A stretch of 64,000 nt of DNA. Origin: Pseudomonadota bacterium. GTDB taxonomy: Bacteria > Pseudomonadota > Gammaproteobacteria > Burkholderiales > Rhodocyclaceae. Below the pieces are notes generated by a model. The model was not told where the DNA came from. It saw only the letters and a program-made list of their open reading frames with translations, and did not search any database. The position numbers were made by a program, and so were the translations under genes. The DNA lies in the NCBI GenBank assembly GCA_018241685.1, contig JAFEDJ010000021.1, forward strand, positions 372,001 through 436,000. Reading direction: 5' to 3'. Positions 21,488 through 28,383 of this stretch are shown one piece after another; positions within the stretch are counted from its first letter, which is position 1, and every line of letters begins with the position of its first letter.

Positions 21488-21712
21488 GCTACCGCACGGG
21501 CCAGAAACATCTTAGCCTGGATCGCCGACTCCAATGCGAGGGCCTGGACCTTCTACCGCAGGCAAGGCTTTGTCGCCACCGACGAAACCCAGGCCCACCC
21601 GCAAGCCGCGCAGCGTCGTCAAGACGCAAACCTGATCCCCCGCACTCAATCCCAGATGACTACAATCTTTCAACTGACGGCGTGGCCTGACTGCTCAACA
21701 CCCCTGTCGTAG
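21488..21712 (+). pseudogene. Remnant of a GNAT acetyltransferase C-terminus
   Basis: In the same frame, directly after the hydrolase stop, the DNA encodes ILAWIADSNARAWTFYRRQGF followed by about 45 codons to a TAG at 21710. NARAxxFYRRxGF is the typical last-helix/strand motif of Gcn5-related acetyltransferases. The rest of the domain and any start codon are missing. This is decayed DNA at the left edge of the accessory region, probably left after replacement of a neighbour gene. Confidence 0.65.
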
Positions 21713-21766
21713 TGCTTTTCTTGGCGCCTGCCTACTATTTGAATTTCAAGCTTGCGTTCTATCCCC

Positions 21767-22264
21767 ATGACCAATAATCCAGTCAATCGGACTGCCGAAC
21801 CGGAGCTGCCCGGTACGACACACAGCAGGCTGAGCGCCCTGCGGCAGGTGCGCGCGTTCTCGCTTATAGCGCTCGTTGCGCTGTGCGCGTGCGAGAAAAC
21901 AGCTACCGGAGAGGATCAGTCTGAATTGCGGACTGACGTCATTAACTTCGAAAAAGCCACGGAAAACCTCCCGCCTCCAATTATTGAAGAGAAGTTCACC
22001 GAGCTCATCCGAAATTACATACCCGAAGGCACTACGTTCAGTGACGCGGAGGCATTTCTTGTCAAAGCGGGTTTCAAGCTCGACACGGACCCATACAGAA
22101 TTCCGAAGAGGGCCGGTCATCACGATCAGACACACGCATATCTTGTTATACAGCGCAACTTCTACTCGACCGCAATGGCGCATGTGTATCTGAAACCGGC
22201 AGTGCCGGGGAGCTTCGATCGGATTGGTCAAGTGACCGCCAAGATCACAATTGATTTGCCCTGA
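21767..22264 (+). CDS. Putative lipoprotein, copy 1 of 3
   Basis: A 165-residue predicted lipoprotein with no recognised family. ATG 21767 is chosen; a TTG five codons upstream is possible. The signal region is late, after about 28 polar residues: RAFSLIALVALCAC, with the last Cys as likely lipidation site (the -2 position is Cys, not typical). The mature part (about 45-165) has the segments TDVINFEKATENLPP, FTELIRNYIPEGTTFSDAEAF and RAGHHDQTHAYLV. The spacing of FSDAEAFLVKAGF recalls small periplasmic fold repeats. GC is lower than in flanking genes, which suggests transfer. It is nearly identical to copy 2. Confidence 0.75.
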   Translation: MTNNPVNRTAEPELPGTTHSRLSALRQVRAFSLIALVALCACEKTATGEDQSELRTDVINFEKATENLPPPIIEEKFTELIRNYIPEGTTFSDAEAFLVKAGFKLDTDPYRIPKRAGHHDQTHAYLVIQRNFYSTAMAHVYLKPAVPGSFDRIGQVTAKITIDLP

Positions 22265-22292
22265 AGGAGAAAATAATTCTGGGAACTGAATC

Positions 22293-22561
22293 TCACAGAA
22301 ACCCCAGGAACCCATCCGCAAACAAGGCCCCCCCACCAACCCGATGGGGATCGCCGTCCACCAGACACGCTTGGCCTTGACCAGGCCGGCCACCGAGTTG
22401 AGCAGGATCGCCACCTGCAGGAAGATCACCGCCAGACCAAAGGGGCGGCCATGCAGTTTGGCTTCGTCGCGCAGGGCCTCGAAGCCGCGGGCCTTGGCTT
22501 CGATGTCCTTCTTCTCCTGCTTGTAGCGCTCGATCTCCTTCTGGTACTCGGCGATCTTCTG
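22293..22561 (-). pseudogene. Truncated 3' part of DUF4337 gene, copy 1
   Basis: About 90 codons homologous to the end of the intact DUF4337 gene (23948-24478), cut at the repeat junction so that no start remains. A single-base deletion in the C-tract around 22327-22333 shifts the frame before the last helix. It is carried passively by the tandem duplication. Confidence 0.85.
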
Positions 22562-22593
22562 CTATTTGAATTTCAAGCTTGCGTTCTATCCCC

Positions 22594-23091
22594 ATGACCA
22601 ATAATCCAGTCAATCGGACCGCCGAACCGGAGCCGCCCGGTGCGACACGCCGCAGGCTGAGCGCCCTGCGGCAGGCGCGCGCGTTCTCGCTTATAGCGCT
22701 TGCTGCGCTGTGCGCGTGCGAGAAAACAGCTACCGGAGAGGCTCAGTCTGAATTGCGGACTGACGTCATTAACTTCGAAAAAGCCACGGGAAACCTCCCG
22801 CCTCCAATTATTAGCGAGAAGTTCACCGAACTCATCCGAAATTACATACCCGAAGGCACTACGTTCAGTGACGCTGAGGCATTTCTTGTCAAAGCGGGTT
22901 TCAAGCTCGACACGGATCCATACAGAATTCCAAAGAGGGCCGGTCATCACGATGAGACACACGCTTATCTTGTTATACAGCGCAACTTCTACTCGACCGC
23001 AATGGCGCATGTGTATCTGAAACCGGCAGTGCCAGGGAACTTCGATCGGATTGGTCAAGTGACCGCCAGCATCACAATTGATTTGCCCTGA
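22594..23091 (+). CDS. Putative lipoprotein, copy 2 of 3
   Basis: A 165-residue paralogue differing from copy 1 at a small number of positions, for example EPEPPGATRR against EPELPGTTHS near the N-terminus and IISEK against IIEEK in the middle. It has the same late lipoprotein signal (ALAALCAC). All segments of copy 1 are kept and the frame is intact, so the duplicate is probably still made. Its upstream sequence from 22562 is the same as that of copies 1 and 3, so any promoter inside the repeat would be shared. Confidence 0.75.
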   Translation: MTNNPVNRTAEPEPPGATRRRLSALRQARAFSLIALAALCACEKTATGEAQSELRTDVINFEKATGNLPPPIISEKFTELIRNYIPEGTTFSDAEAFLVKAGFKLDTDPYRIPKRAGHHDETHAYLVIQRNFYSTAMAHVYLKPAVPGNFDRIGQVTASITIDLP

Positions 23092-23119
23092 AGGAGAAAA
23101 TAATCCTGGGAACTGAATC

Positions 23120-23389
23120 TCACAGGAACCCCAGGAACCCATCCGCAAACAAGGCCCCCCCCACCAACCCGATGGGGATCGCCGTCCACCAGACACGCTT
23201 GGCCTTGACCAGGCCGGCCACCGAGTTGAGTAGGATCGCCACCTGCAGGAAGATCACCGCCAGACCAAAGGGGCGGCCATGCAGTTTGGCTTCGTCGCGC
23301 AGAGCCTCGAAGGCGCGGGCCTTGGCTTCGATGTCCTTCTTCTCCTGCTTGTAGCGCTCGATCTCCTTCTGGTACTCGGCGATCTTCTA
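23120..23389 (-). pseudogene. Truncated 3' part of DUF4337 gene, copy 2
   Basis: Same truncated fragment as in copy 1, but with one more C in the C-tract (eight rather than seven), so the last stretch stays in frame to the stop at 23120. It still has no start of its own, because the repeat junction at 23389/23390 removes the first half of the gene. Confidence 0.85.
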
Positions 23390-23421
23390 CTATTTGAATT
23401 TCAAGCTTGCGTTCTATCCCC

Positions 23422-23919
23422 ATGACCAATAATCCAGTCAATCGGACCGCCGAACCGAAGCTGCCCGGTACGACACGCCGCAGGGCGCTCAGCCTGCGGC
23501 AGGTGCGCGCGTTCTCGCTCATGGCGCTCGTTGCGCTGTGTGCGTGCGAGAAAACGACTACCGGAGAGGCTCAGTCTGAATTGCGGACTGACGTCATTAA
23601 CTTCGAAAAAGCCACGGGAAGTCTCCCGCCTTCGGTTGTCGACGAGAAGTTCACCGAGCTCATGAGGAATTACATACCCGCAGGCACTACGTTCAGTGAC
23701 GCGGAGGCGCTTCTTGCCAAAGCGGGTTTCACGATCAACACGGACCCATTCAGAGTTCCGCCGCGGGCCGGTCATCACGATCAGACACGCGCGGCTCTTG
23801 TTATAGAGCGCGGCCCTATCGCGACAGTAAGGGCGCATGTGTATCTGAACCCGGCAGAACCGGGGAACTTCGATCGGGTTGGTCGAGTGACCGCCCACAT
23901 CACAGCTGATTTGCCCTGA
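23422..23919 (+). CDS. Putative lipoprotein, divergent copy 3 of 3
   Basis: A 165-residue paralogue. The first half is close to copies 1 and 2, but the second half differs at many residues: SLPPSVVDEKFTELMRNYIP, FTINTDPFRVPPRAG and LVIERGPIATVRAHVYLNP replace the corresponding parts. The signal region has RRALSLRQ instead of RRRLSALRQ because an 8-base loop is inverted (23485-23492). The flanking DUF4337 DNA is much better conserved than this gene between copies, which points to either selection for change or gene conversion of the flank. It is adjacent to the intact DUF4337 gene. Confidence 0.75.
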   Translation: MTNNPVNRTAEPKLPGTTRRRALSLRQVRAFSLMALVALCACEKTTTGEAQSELRTDVINFEKATGSLPPSVVDEKFTELMRNYIPAGTTFSDAEALLAKAGFTINTDPFRVPPRAGHHDQTRAALVIERGPIATVRAHVYLNPAEPGNFDRVGRVTAHITADLP

Positions 23920-23947
23920 GGGAGAGCAGAATCCTGGGAACTGAATC

Positions 23948-24478
23948 TCACAGGAACCCCAGGAACCCATCCGCAAACAGCGCCACCCCCACCAACCCGA
24001 TGGGAATCGCCGTCCACCACACCCGCTTGGCCTTGACCAGGCCGGCCACCGAGTTGAGCAGGATCGCCACCTGCAGGAAGATCACCGCCAGACCAAAGGG
24101 GCGGCCGTGCAGTTTGGCTTCGTCGCGCAGGGCCTCGAAGCCGCGGGCCTTGGCCTCGATGTCCTTCTTCTCCTGCTTGTAGCGCTCGATCTCCTTCTGG
24201 TAGTCGGCGATCTTCTGCTGGTAGGCGGGCACCGCCGGGTTGTCCGGCGGCAGGGCCATGGCCTGCAGGCGGAACTGTTCCACCTGCACCTCGAACAGGT
24301 GCTGCTTGGTGCTCTTGGACTGGTAGAAAGCCCACTGGTCCGAGGCCAGCGCCTGATTGACCACCCCCTGGGTCGAGAACGACCCGCCCTTGAAGGTGGA
24401 CAGGGTCGCGCACACGGCCAGCACCACGGTGGCCAGGGACATGCCGTTGAGCCACGGCTCCTTCTTTTCTTCGCTCAT
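23948..24478 (-). CDS. DUF4337 family membrane protein, intact copy
   Basis: A 176-residue inner-membrane protein of the uncharacterised DUF4337 family. The first hydrophobic helix is GMSLATVVLAVCATLSTF (about 12-29). A charged coiled-coil with the run YQKEIERYKQEKKDIEAKAR (about 92-112) follows, then two C-terminal helices (FGLAVIFLQVAILLNSVAGL and VWWTAIPIGLVGVALFADG). The family motif DQWAFYQSKSTKQHLFE is present. It lies 48 bases downstream of the histidine-phosphatase-like gene, and its 3' half served as the right boundary of the tandem repeat. Confidence 0.88.
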   Translation of the reverse strand: MSEEKKEPWLNGMSLATVVLAVCATLSTFKGGSFSTQGVVNQALASDQWAFYQSKSTKQHLFEVQVEQFRLQAMALPPDNPAVPAYQQKIADYQKEIERYKQEKKDIEAKARGFEALRDEAKLHGRPFGLAVIFLQVAILLNSVAGLVKAKRVWWTAIPIGLVGVALFADGFLGFL

Positions 24479-24526
24479 GCTTCCAACTTTCCTTGCTGCA
24501 GATACAGGTGGCGGATCACGCCGGTT

Positions 24527-25195
24527 TCACTCGACAACGGCCGGCGCCAGGGTAGCTGCGGGTGCAGTCGCAGGTGCCAGCACCGCGCAAGCCTCGGGCA
24601 GCCCGTCCAGGCCCTGCTTTTCGACACTGAAACGGGCCACCGGCGCCTCATGGCCGGCCTGCTGCACGTGGATCACGTAGAGGCTGTCGTAATCGTCATC
24701 GGCCCACTTGGGCACCGCCTTGGGATCGGCGCCGAGGTTCTTGAGGAACAGCCGGGCCAGGGATTCGCCCCAGTGGTGCTCCCAGGCGATCACGTGGGTG
24801 CCGGCCGGCTGGGCGAGCACTTGGTGCGCCAGCGGCTTGATATCTTCCATGCCGCCGCCGAGGGTCACCGGCCTGCCGGCGCGGATCGCCAGCGGCTCGA
24901 TGGTGGCCAGCGGGCGCACATAGTTGAAGGGCACGCCCTTGTCCTTCTTCACCACCCCCGGATTGGGCGCATACACCGCGTCCGGCACCCCGAAGCGCGA
25001 CAGCAGCAGCGGCGCCAGCGCCAGCGAGCGGTTGAGCCCCTGGCAGGTCAATTGCCCCAGCCCGTCGGCGGGCTTCTCGCCGTGACGCAGGATCACGATG
25101 GTCATGTCCGCAAAGGCCGGCGCAGCCGCCAGCCCGCACACCAGCGCCAGGCCCCGCAGCGCGCTGCGCGCGGCAAGGGTTCGAAGGATCTTCAT
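24527..25195 (-). CDS. Exported histidine-phosphatase-like protein
   Basis: A 222-residue secreted protein. ATG 25195 begins a clear Sec signal peptide (ALRGLALVCGLAAAPAFA, cleavage after about residue 29). The mature chain starts with MTIVILRHGEKP, the RHG motif of the histidine phosphatase (phosphoglycerate-mutase-like) superfamily, with His38 as probable phosphoacceptor. A second conserved His could be in WEHHWGES (about 137). The frame stays open for 124 codons upstream through a 21-bp repeat array, but the signal peptide fixes the start at 25195. The substrate is unknown. It probably shares a transcript with DUF4337. Confidence 0.78.
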   Translation of the reverse strand: MKILRTLAARSALRGLALVCGLAAAPAFADMTIVILRHGEKPADGLGQLTCQGLNRSLALAPLLLSRFGVPDAVYAPNPGVVKKDKGVPFNYVRPLATIEPLAIRAGRPVTLGGGMEDIKPLAHQVLAQPAGTHVIAWEHHWGESLARLFLKNLGADPKAVPKWADDDYDSLYVIHVQQAGHEAPVARFSVEKQGLDGLPEACAVLAPATAPAATLAPAVVE

Positions 25196-25336
25196 GTGAG
25201 TCGGCCCCCATGGCAGCCCCGCCGCCGGAATGGGGCGGAGCGATTCAAGAGGCGCGATCTTCCGGGATTTTTGCCGCGAAGGACAGGGGGCCATGCGCCA
25301 TCCGGCAACCCACCCGCCGGGGTGGATATTCACTTT

Positions 25337-25537
25337 CCATTTTTCTGACCTGGAGCCCGAAGTTTCGGACTCGGCCATCGAAGTTTCGGATTCCGGATTC
25401 GAAACTTCGGACCTTGAATCCGGAACCCCGGTCCCGGCGTTCGAAACTTCGGCGGGCGGGACCGAATATTCGGCCCGAGCCCCCCGACATTCAATGACGG
25501 CCGCCGAAACTTCGGAGTCGACCACCGAAAAACGGAT
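25337..25537. repeat. 21-bp periodic array of CGAA-NN-TTCG palindromes
   Basis: Units of about 12 bases recur in strict 21-base phase at 25337, 25358, 25379, 25400, 25421, 25442, 25463, 25484/25485, 25505 and 25526. The best copies are CGAAGTTTCGGA (25358, 25379) and CGAAACTTCGGA (25400, 25505). One is the perfect palindrome CCGAATATTCGG (25462). Others are degenerate. The arms CGAA and TTCG pair around a two-base centre. Twenty-one bases is two helical turns, so all sites face the same side of DNA. The array fills the upstream region of the histidine-phosphatase-like gene. All six frames through it carry seven-residue repeats, but none looks like a real gene. Confidence 0.85.
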
Positions 25538-25568
25538 GGCATTCTCCCGTCTCCGGGAGAATGCCATC
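25528..25568 (-). terminator. Strong rho-independent terminator
   Basis: A perfect 15-base stem, GATGGCATTCTCCCG (25535-25549) and CGGGAGAATGCCATC (25554-25568), with the loop TCTC. On the minus strand it is followed by CGTTTTT, so it ends the transcript of the gene at 25624-26091 before the repeat array. Confidence 0.92.
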
Positions 25569-25623
25569 CAGGCATCGACGAGCGAATCCGAAAGGCGCTC
25601 CGGCGCCGTTCGGCAACCCGCGC

Positions 25624-26091
25624 TCAGGCCGTGGCTTCGGCCGGCTTGGCGCGACGGCCGGGATTGCGCACCAGCATCGCCTTGCGCAGGGTCTCCAGCC
25701 CCTCCCCCTTTCCGAACATCTTCATCAACGCATACCCTTCCAGCATCGCCACGAGGATGTCGCTGCCCAGCGCCGTCGTGGTGTCCTCCGCCTTCGCCAC
25801 CACCTCGCGCAAGCGCAGCAGGCGCGGCCGCAGCGCATCGAAGGCAGCGAAATCGCGCTGCACCTCGGCCACCGAAAAGCTCGGCGGCAGGATGTCCCGG
25901 TTGTGCTCCAGCACCAGCGCCGTCTGGCGACAGAACTGCTCCGACTTGTCACCCATCTTGCTGAGCGAACGCATCTCGTCGGCCGACAGGCTGATGAAGG
26001 GCGCAAAGATCTGCTCGATGGTGGTGAGCGCCTGATCCAGCGTGGCAAGGGCTTCGGCGGACAGATCGAGGGAAACGAGGTTCTGCGTCAT
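25624..26091 (-). CDS. Conserved-looking hypothetical protein
   Basis: A 155-residue, wholly alpha-helical soluble protein without signal peptide or membrane segment. Length and helical content recall phasins, but phasin motifs are not seen, so that name is not used. Recognisable runs are LPPSFSVAEVQRDFAAFDAL and AEDTTTALGSDILVAMLEGY; the second looks like a conserved core of an uncharacterised family. It is monocistronic and ends at the strong terminator 25528-25568. Function unknown. Confidence 0.75.
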   Translation of the reverse strand: MTQNLVSLDLSAEALATLDQALTTIEQIFAPFISLSADEMRSLSKMGDKSEQFCRQTALVLEHNRDILPPSFSVAEVQRDFAAFDALRPRLLRLREVVAKAEDTTTALGSDILVAMLEGYALMKMFGKGEGLETLRKAMLVRNPGRRAKPAEATA

Positions 26092-26287
26092 GGCGTGGCT
26101 CCGGGTGAGATAGGGAAGATCGCGCCGGACGAGTCCGCAAGGCGGACAGGCATCGTCGGCGCGCCGGAATATTACGATGATATTACGTCAAATGCATATA
26201 CAATCCATCGCATTTCCCCGGCCCGGCTGGACAGCGCCGACTTCTTCGACAAGCCTGTCACCAGGCTGAACACTGGACTGCAAGACG

Positions 26288-26742
26288 ATGAATCTCCTCA
26301 CGCGCATATTGGGACGCCACAAGCGCCAGGAATCACACCCTGTCTTTGGTTGCCTTCTGCTTTCCACCGGCAAGCACGGCTCGTATTGGGAAGCTGAGCC
26401 GCTACTGCGGGGCGACTCCATCAGTGTCTTCATCGAAATTACGGGGGAGGGACTCCCGTCCGAGGCACAGACGTTGTTCCATGAACGTCTGACGGCAGAT
26501 CCGGATGTCGTATCGCCAAAGCGGCCCCACTCCTCGTCCCCGAGTATGAGAAGTGGTCTCGCCGGCCGTTTCCGGACAATTGGCGCACAGCGTTCAAGTT
26601 TGTTGGCATGTCGATTCCCGTCGCGGGGTCGGAACTCAATCCCTGGGAACTATCCTTTGATTGCCTGACCGACCGTGCAGGGCACATGTTCACCTGCTAC
26701 TTCATTGATGGGGGGCCAAGCCATGTCACGATTGACGGATAA
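26288..26742 (+). pseudogene. Frameshifted DUF6985-like gene
   Basis: The first part reads MNLLTRILGRHKRQESHPVF onward to VVSPK (26288-26520). A one-base deletion at 26520/26521, most simply loss of a G in AAAGGCG, moves the frame. The continuation AAPLLVPEYEKWSRRPFPDN runs to TAA at 26740-26742, ending HVTIDG. Both parts fit one protein of about 150 residues, probably of the same uncharacterised type as the next gene. Either the gene is dead or the base is a sequencing error. Confidence 0.7.
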
Positions 26743-26786
26743 AGTGCCTGCGGAGCATCGCACGTACTAGTCAGGAAGTGCCAAAC

Positions 26787-27266
26787 ATGTTCGGACTCTT
26801 CAGGACGGAAGACTTCCACCACCCTTCCCTCGGCACGCTCCAACGGAGTCGCGGATATTGGCGGGGACAGATTTCATTTCCGGGTGTGGGCACGGTCCCA
26901 CTCATTATTGATGGCACTCGCAAGGGCCCAGATTCCCACGCACTTCAGCACGCCATAAACCTGCCCTTGGATTTTGCCCACATTGCCCCCCAATTGAAGC
27001 AGGCGCTTTACGAACACTATGAGCCATACGCCGAAGCCACGACGAAGGGGCATCTGGCAGCACCACGGGAGCCCCTCCCACAGGTTTCCTGCCCCGAGGA
27101 CACGCTACGCCTGGTGGTGCCGGAAGCCGTGGCAATCATCGAACTTGACGGGGAACTCGCTACGGAGATGTGCTTCTACGTCCCGTGGGACGAAGAACAC
27201 ATGCTTGGTGCAAGGTTTCGGGGAGGGCAGTGGATCGAACTCTGCGGTAGCACCCTCGTGCCATAA
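26787..27266 (+). CDS. DUF6985-like hypothetical protein
   Basis: A 159-residue soluble protein. ATG 26787 follows AGGAAG at 26773-26778 by 8 bases. The N-terminus LGTLQRSRGYWRGQISFPG and the later PLIIDGTRKGPDSHAL resemble domains annotated DUF6985. The family name is from memory and should be checked. Such proteins are often found as strings of small genes in polymorphic-toxin or immunity neighbourhoods, but no toxin gene is seen here. It forms a small plus-strand group with the broken gene upstream and the next gene downstream. Confidence 0.6.
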   Translation: MFGLFRTEDFHHPSLGTLQRSRGYWRGQISFPGVGTVPLIIDGTRKGPDSHALQHAINLPLDFAHIAPQLKQALYEHYEPYAEATTKGHLAAPREPLPQVSCPEDTLRLVVPEAVAIIELDGELATEMCFYVPWDEEHMLGARFRGGQWIELCGSTLVP

Positions 27267-27323
27267 AGGTAACACCCGGGCGATTTGAACACTAATCTCA
27301 ACACCCTGCACACCGAACATCAT

Positions 27324-27875
27324 ATGCATAAGCTCTCGTGCCAATCAGGCAATGCGTGGATCGCACATTCCCATCCAGCCACGTTCAGAACCGAAATCAT
27401 AAGCGGTGGAAGTGAACGTCTCGTTGCGGGGGTACCAGCTGGGGACGTCACCATATTCAAGCGTCTGGTTGAATCCATCGAGGCGCCGTATTTCTTGCTC
27501 TACGTACTCCATACCCCACGCGGCGAAGGCCAAGCGGGACGGTACCAGAGTCCGTCTATCGGCCTCGACGAGCTGGAGTCCTTTCTGGAACGTTACGCCG
27601 CGTTCCTGTCTGGAGACGCCCGCTTCGATATCTGGGCGTACTCCCCAAGTGAAAATGCAACCGTTATCTGGGATCGCCACGATCTTATCTACGCCTACGG
27701 CGCAACTAAGCGCTTTGCCATGGCATTACGGGAGCTTGGTTTCGAACAAGGAGCTCCTGGCATCCGGTTCCCTCATCAACACCACTATCGCGCAGAGTTC
27801 GATGCTGATGCATCGGATGTCTTGCACGCATTTGAATGGTGCTATTCGCCCCTTCACCCGGAGGATGAGCAGTGA
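27324..27875 (+). CDS. Hypothetical protein in small accessory cluster
   Basis: A 183-residue soluble protein from ATG 27324 (MHKLSCQ); a TTG at 27285 is a weaker option. Visible stretches are APYFLLYVLHTPRGEGQAG, FLERYAAFLSGDARFDIWAY and FPHQHHYRAEFDAD, ending LHPEDEQ. No family was recognised with confidence. The pattern of a 'PYFLLYVLHTPR' strand and a His-rich 'HQHHYR' near the C-terminus looks conserved. GC is below the window average. It follows the DUF6985-like gene by 57 bases. Confidence 0.6.
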   Translation: MHKLSCQSGNAWIAHSHPATFRTEIISGGSERLVAGVPAGDVTIFKRLVESIEAPYFLLYVLHTPRGEGQAGRYQSPSIGLDELESFLERYAAFLSGDARFDIWAYSPSENATVIWDRHDLIYAYGATKRFAMALRELGFEQGAPGIRFPHQHHYRAEFDADASDVLHAFEWCYSPLHPEDEQ

Positions 27876-27903
27876 GCACTCGCCAAGGACAAAGCCCGCG
27901 GGC

Positions 27904-28098
27904 ATGTTTGTCGTGCTGTTGAACTACGTTGAGCCGTTATCCGAAGTTGATCGTTTCGTTGGAGAGCATCACCAGTTCTTGAAACGCTATTACGCAGCGG
28001 GAAATCTCCTTCTTTCGAGGCGTAAAGAACCGCGCACGGGTGACGTAATCTTTGCGACCGCAGGAACCCGTGCCGAAGTCGAGAGCATTATTCAGTAG
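27904..28098 (+). pseudogene. C-terminally truncated YciI-like duplicate
   Basis: Sixty-four codons matching the first two thirds of the intact YciI-like gene at 28901, with many silent and some amino-acid changes (MFVVLLNYVEPLSEVDRFVG against MFVVLLNYVKPLSEVDRFVG). Homology stops at IIQ, where TAG follows immediately, so the last 30 residues are missing. The DNA then becomes the C4-type locus. The truncation point is a rearrangement border. Confidence 0.8.
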
Positions 28099-28110
28099 CC
28101 GCCCCCACCC

Positions 28111-28140
28111 TTGACCTCCCCCCGCCCCCCGGTCAATACT
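28111..28140 (+). promoter_or_regulatory. Sigma-70-type promoter of the C4-like RNA
   Basis: TTGACC (28111-28116) is an excellent -35 and AATACT (28135-28140) a fair -10, with 18 bases between. TTGACC is also part of an inverted repeat with GGTCAA (28131-28136). Transcription would begin near 28147. Confidence 0.65.
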
Positions 28141-28146
28141 CCCCGC

Positions 28147-28224
28147 GTCGTCGAAACAGAGACGATCGGGGTTGGAAGCCCGAGAACCAAGGCGGACCGA
28201 TTAGCCGCGCCGCGGCTATTTTTT
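28147..28224 (+). ncRNA. C4-type antisense RNA (phage P1 C4 / P4 CI RNA class)
   Basis: Predicted ~78-nt RNA between a promoter and an intrinsic terminator (stem TAGCCGC 28202-28208 with GCGGCTA 28212-28218, then six T). It carries GGTTGGAAG (28170-28178) and GAACCAAGG (28184-28192). These are perfect complements of CTTCCAACC (28306-28314) and CCTTGGTTC (28293-28301) further down the same leader. Two short complementary blocks are the hallmark of the C4 antisense RNA family, in which the RNA binds the leader of its own transcript and shuts off the genes behind it. The family call is by eye; 5' and 3' ends are predicted. Confidence 0.72.
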
Positions 28225-28292
28225 CGTCCGTCACGCCCGTGGTGCGCCTTGATCAATGGTGGGCCGGGCGGGGAGGCTTCGGCCTGCCGGTC

Positions 28293-28347
28293 CCTTGGTT
28301 CCGGTCTTCCAACCTCGCTTTGGCCCGCCCCCCGTTTGGAAGCGAGG
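28293..28347 (+). promoter_or_regulatory. C4-RNA target with competing leader hairpins
   Basis: The target blocks are 28293-28301 and 28306-28314. The second can instead pair within the leader: CTTCCAA (28306-28312) with TTGGAAG (28336-28342), and CCTCGCTT (28313-28320) with AAGCGAGG (28340-28347). So the leader can form mutually exclusive structures depending on C4 RNA. The Shine-Dalgarno GAGGAG of the next ORF lies just downstream at 28369-28374. Confidence 0.6.
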
Positions 28348-28383
28348 GGTGGAACTGTCCAGCAAACCGAGGAGCATCACACC

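Larger units (their letters stand above)
21735..24217. repeat. Three tandem copies of an 827/828-bp segment
   Basis: Copies start at 21735, 22562 and 23390, each at CTATTTGAATTTCAAGC. Each holds a plus-strand lipoprotein gene followed by the 3' part of a minus-strand DUF4337 gene. Only the third copy runs on into the full DUF4337 gene. The junctions read CTTCTGCTATTTG (1/2) and CTTCTACTATTTG (2/3). The original left edge is CTACTATTTG and the original right edge CTTCTGCTGG, so the duplication joined ends at a CT(A/G)CT microhomology. Copies 1 and 2 share variants that copy 3 lacks, so they are the youngest pair. Confidence 0.95.

Noticed and set aside
25337-25537. CRISPR array
   Set aside because: Units are 12 bp at 21-bp period with no unique spacers of 30 bp and no cas genes.
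24527-25567. Longer N-terminus for the histidine-phosphatase-like protein
   Set aside because: A clear signal peptide begins at 25195; the extra part is repeat DNA and crosses a terminator.
25230-25964. Long plus-strand frame with seven-residue repeats through the 21-bp array
   Set aside because: All six frames through a 21-bp repeat give heptads; the frame runs antisense into the gene at 25624-26091 and has no RBS.
25624-26091. Phasin annotation
   Set aside because: Length and helix content fit but no phasin motif could be seen, so it is kept as hypothetical.
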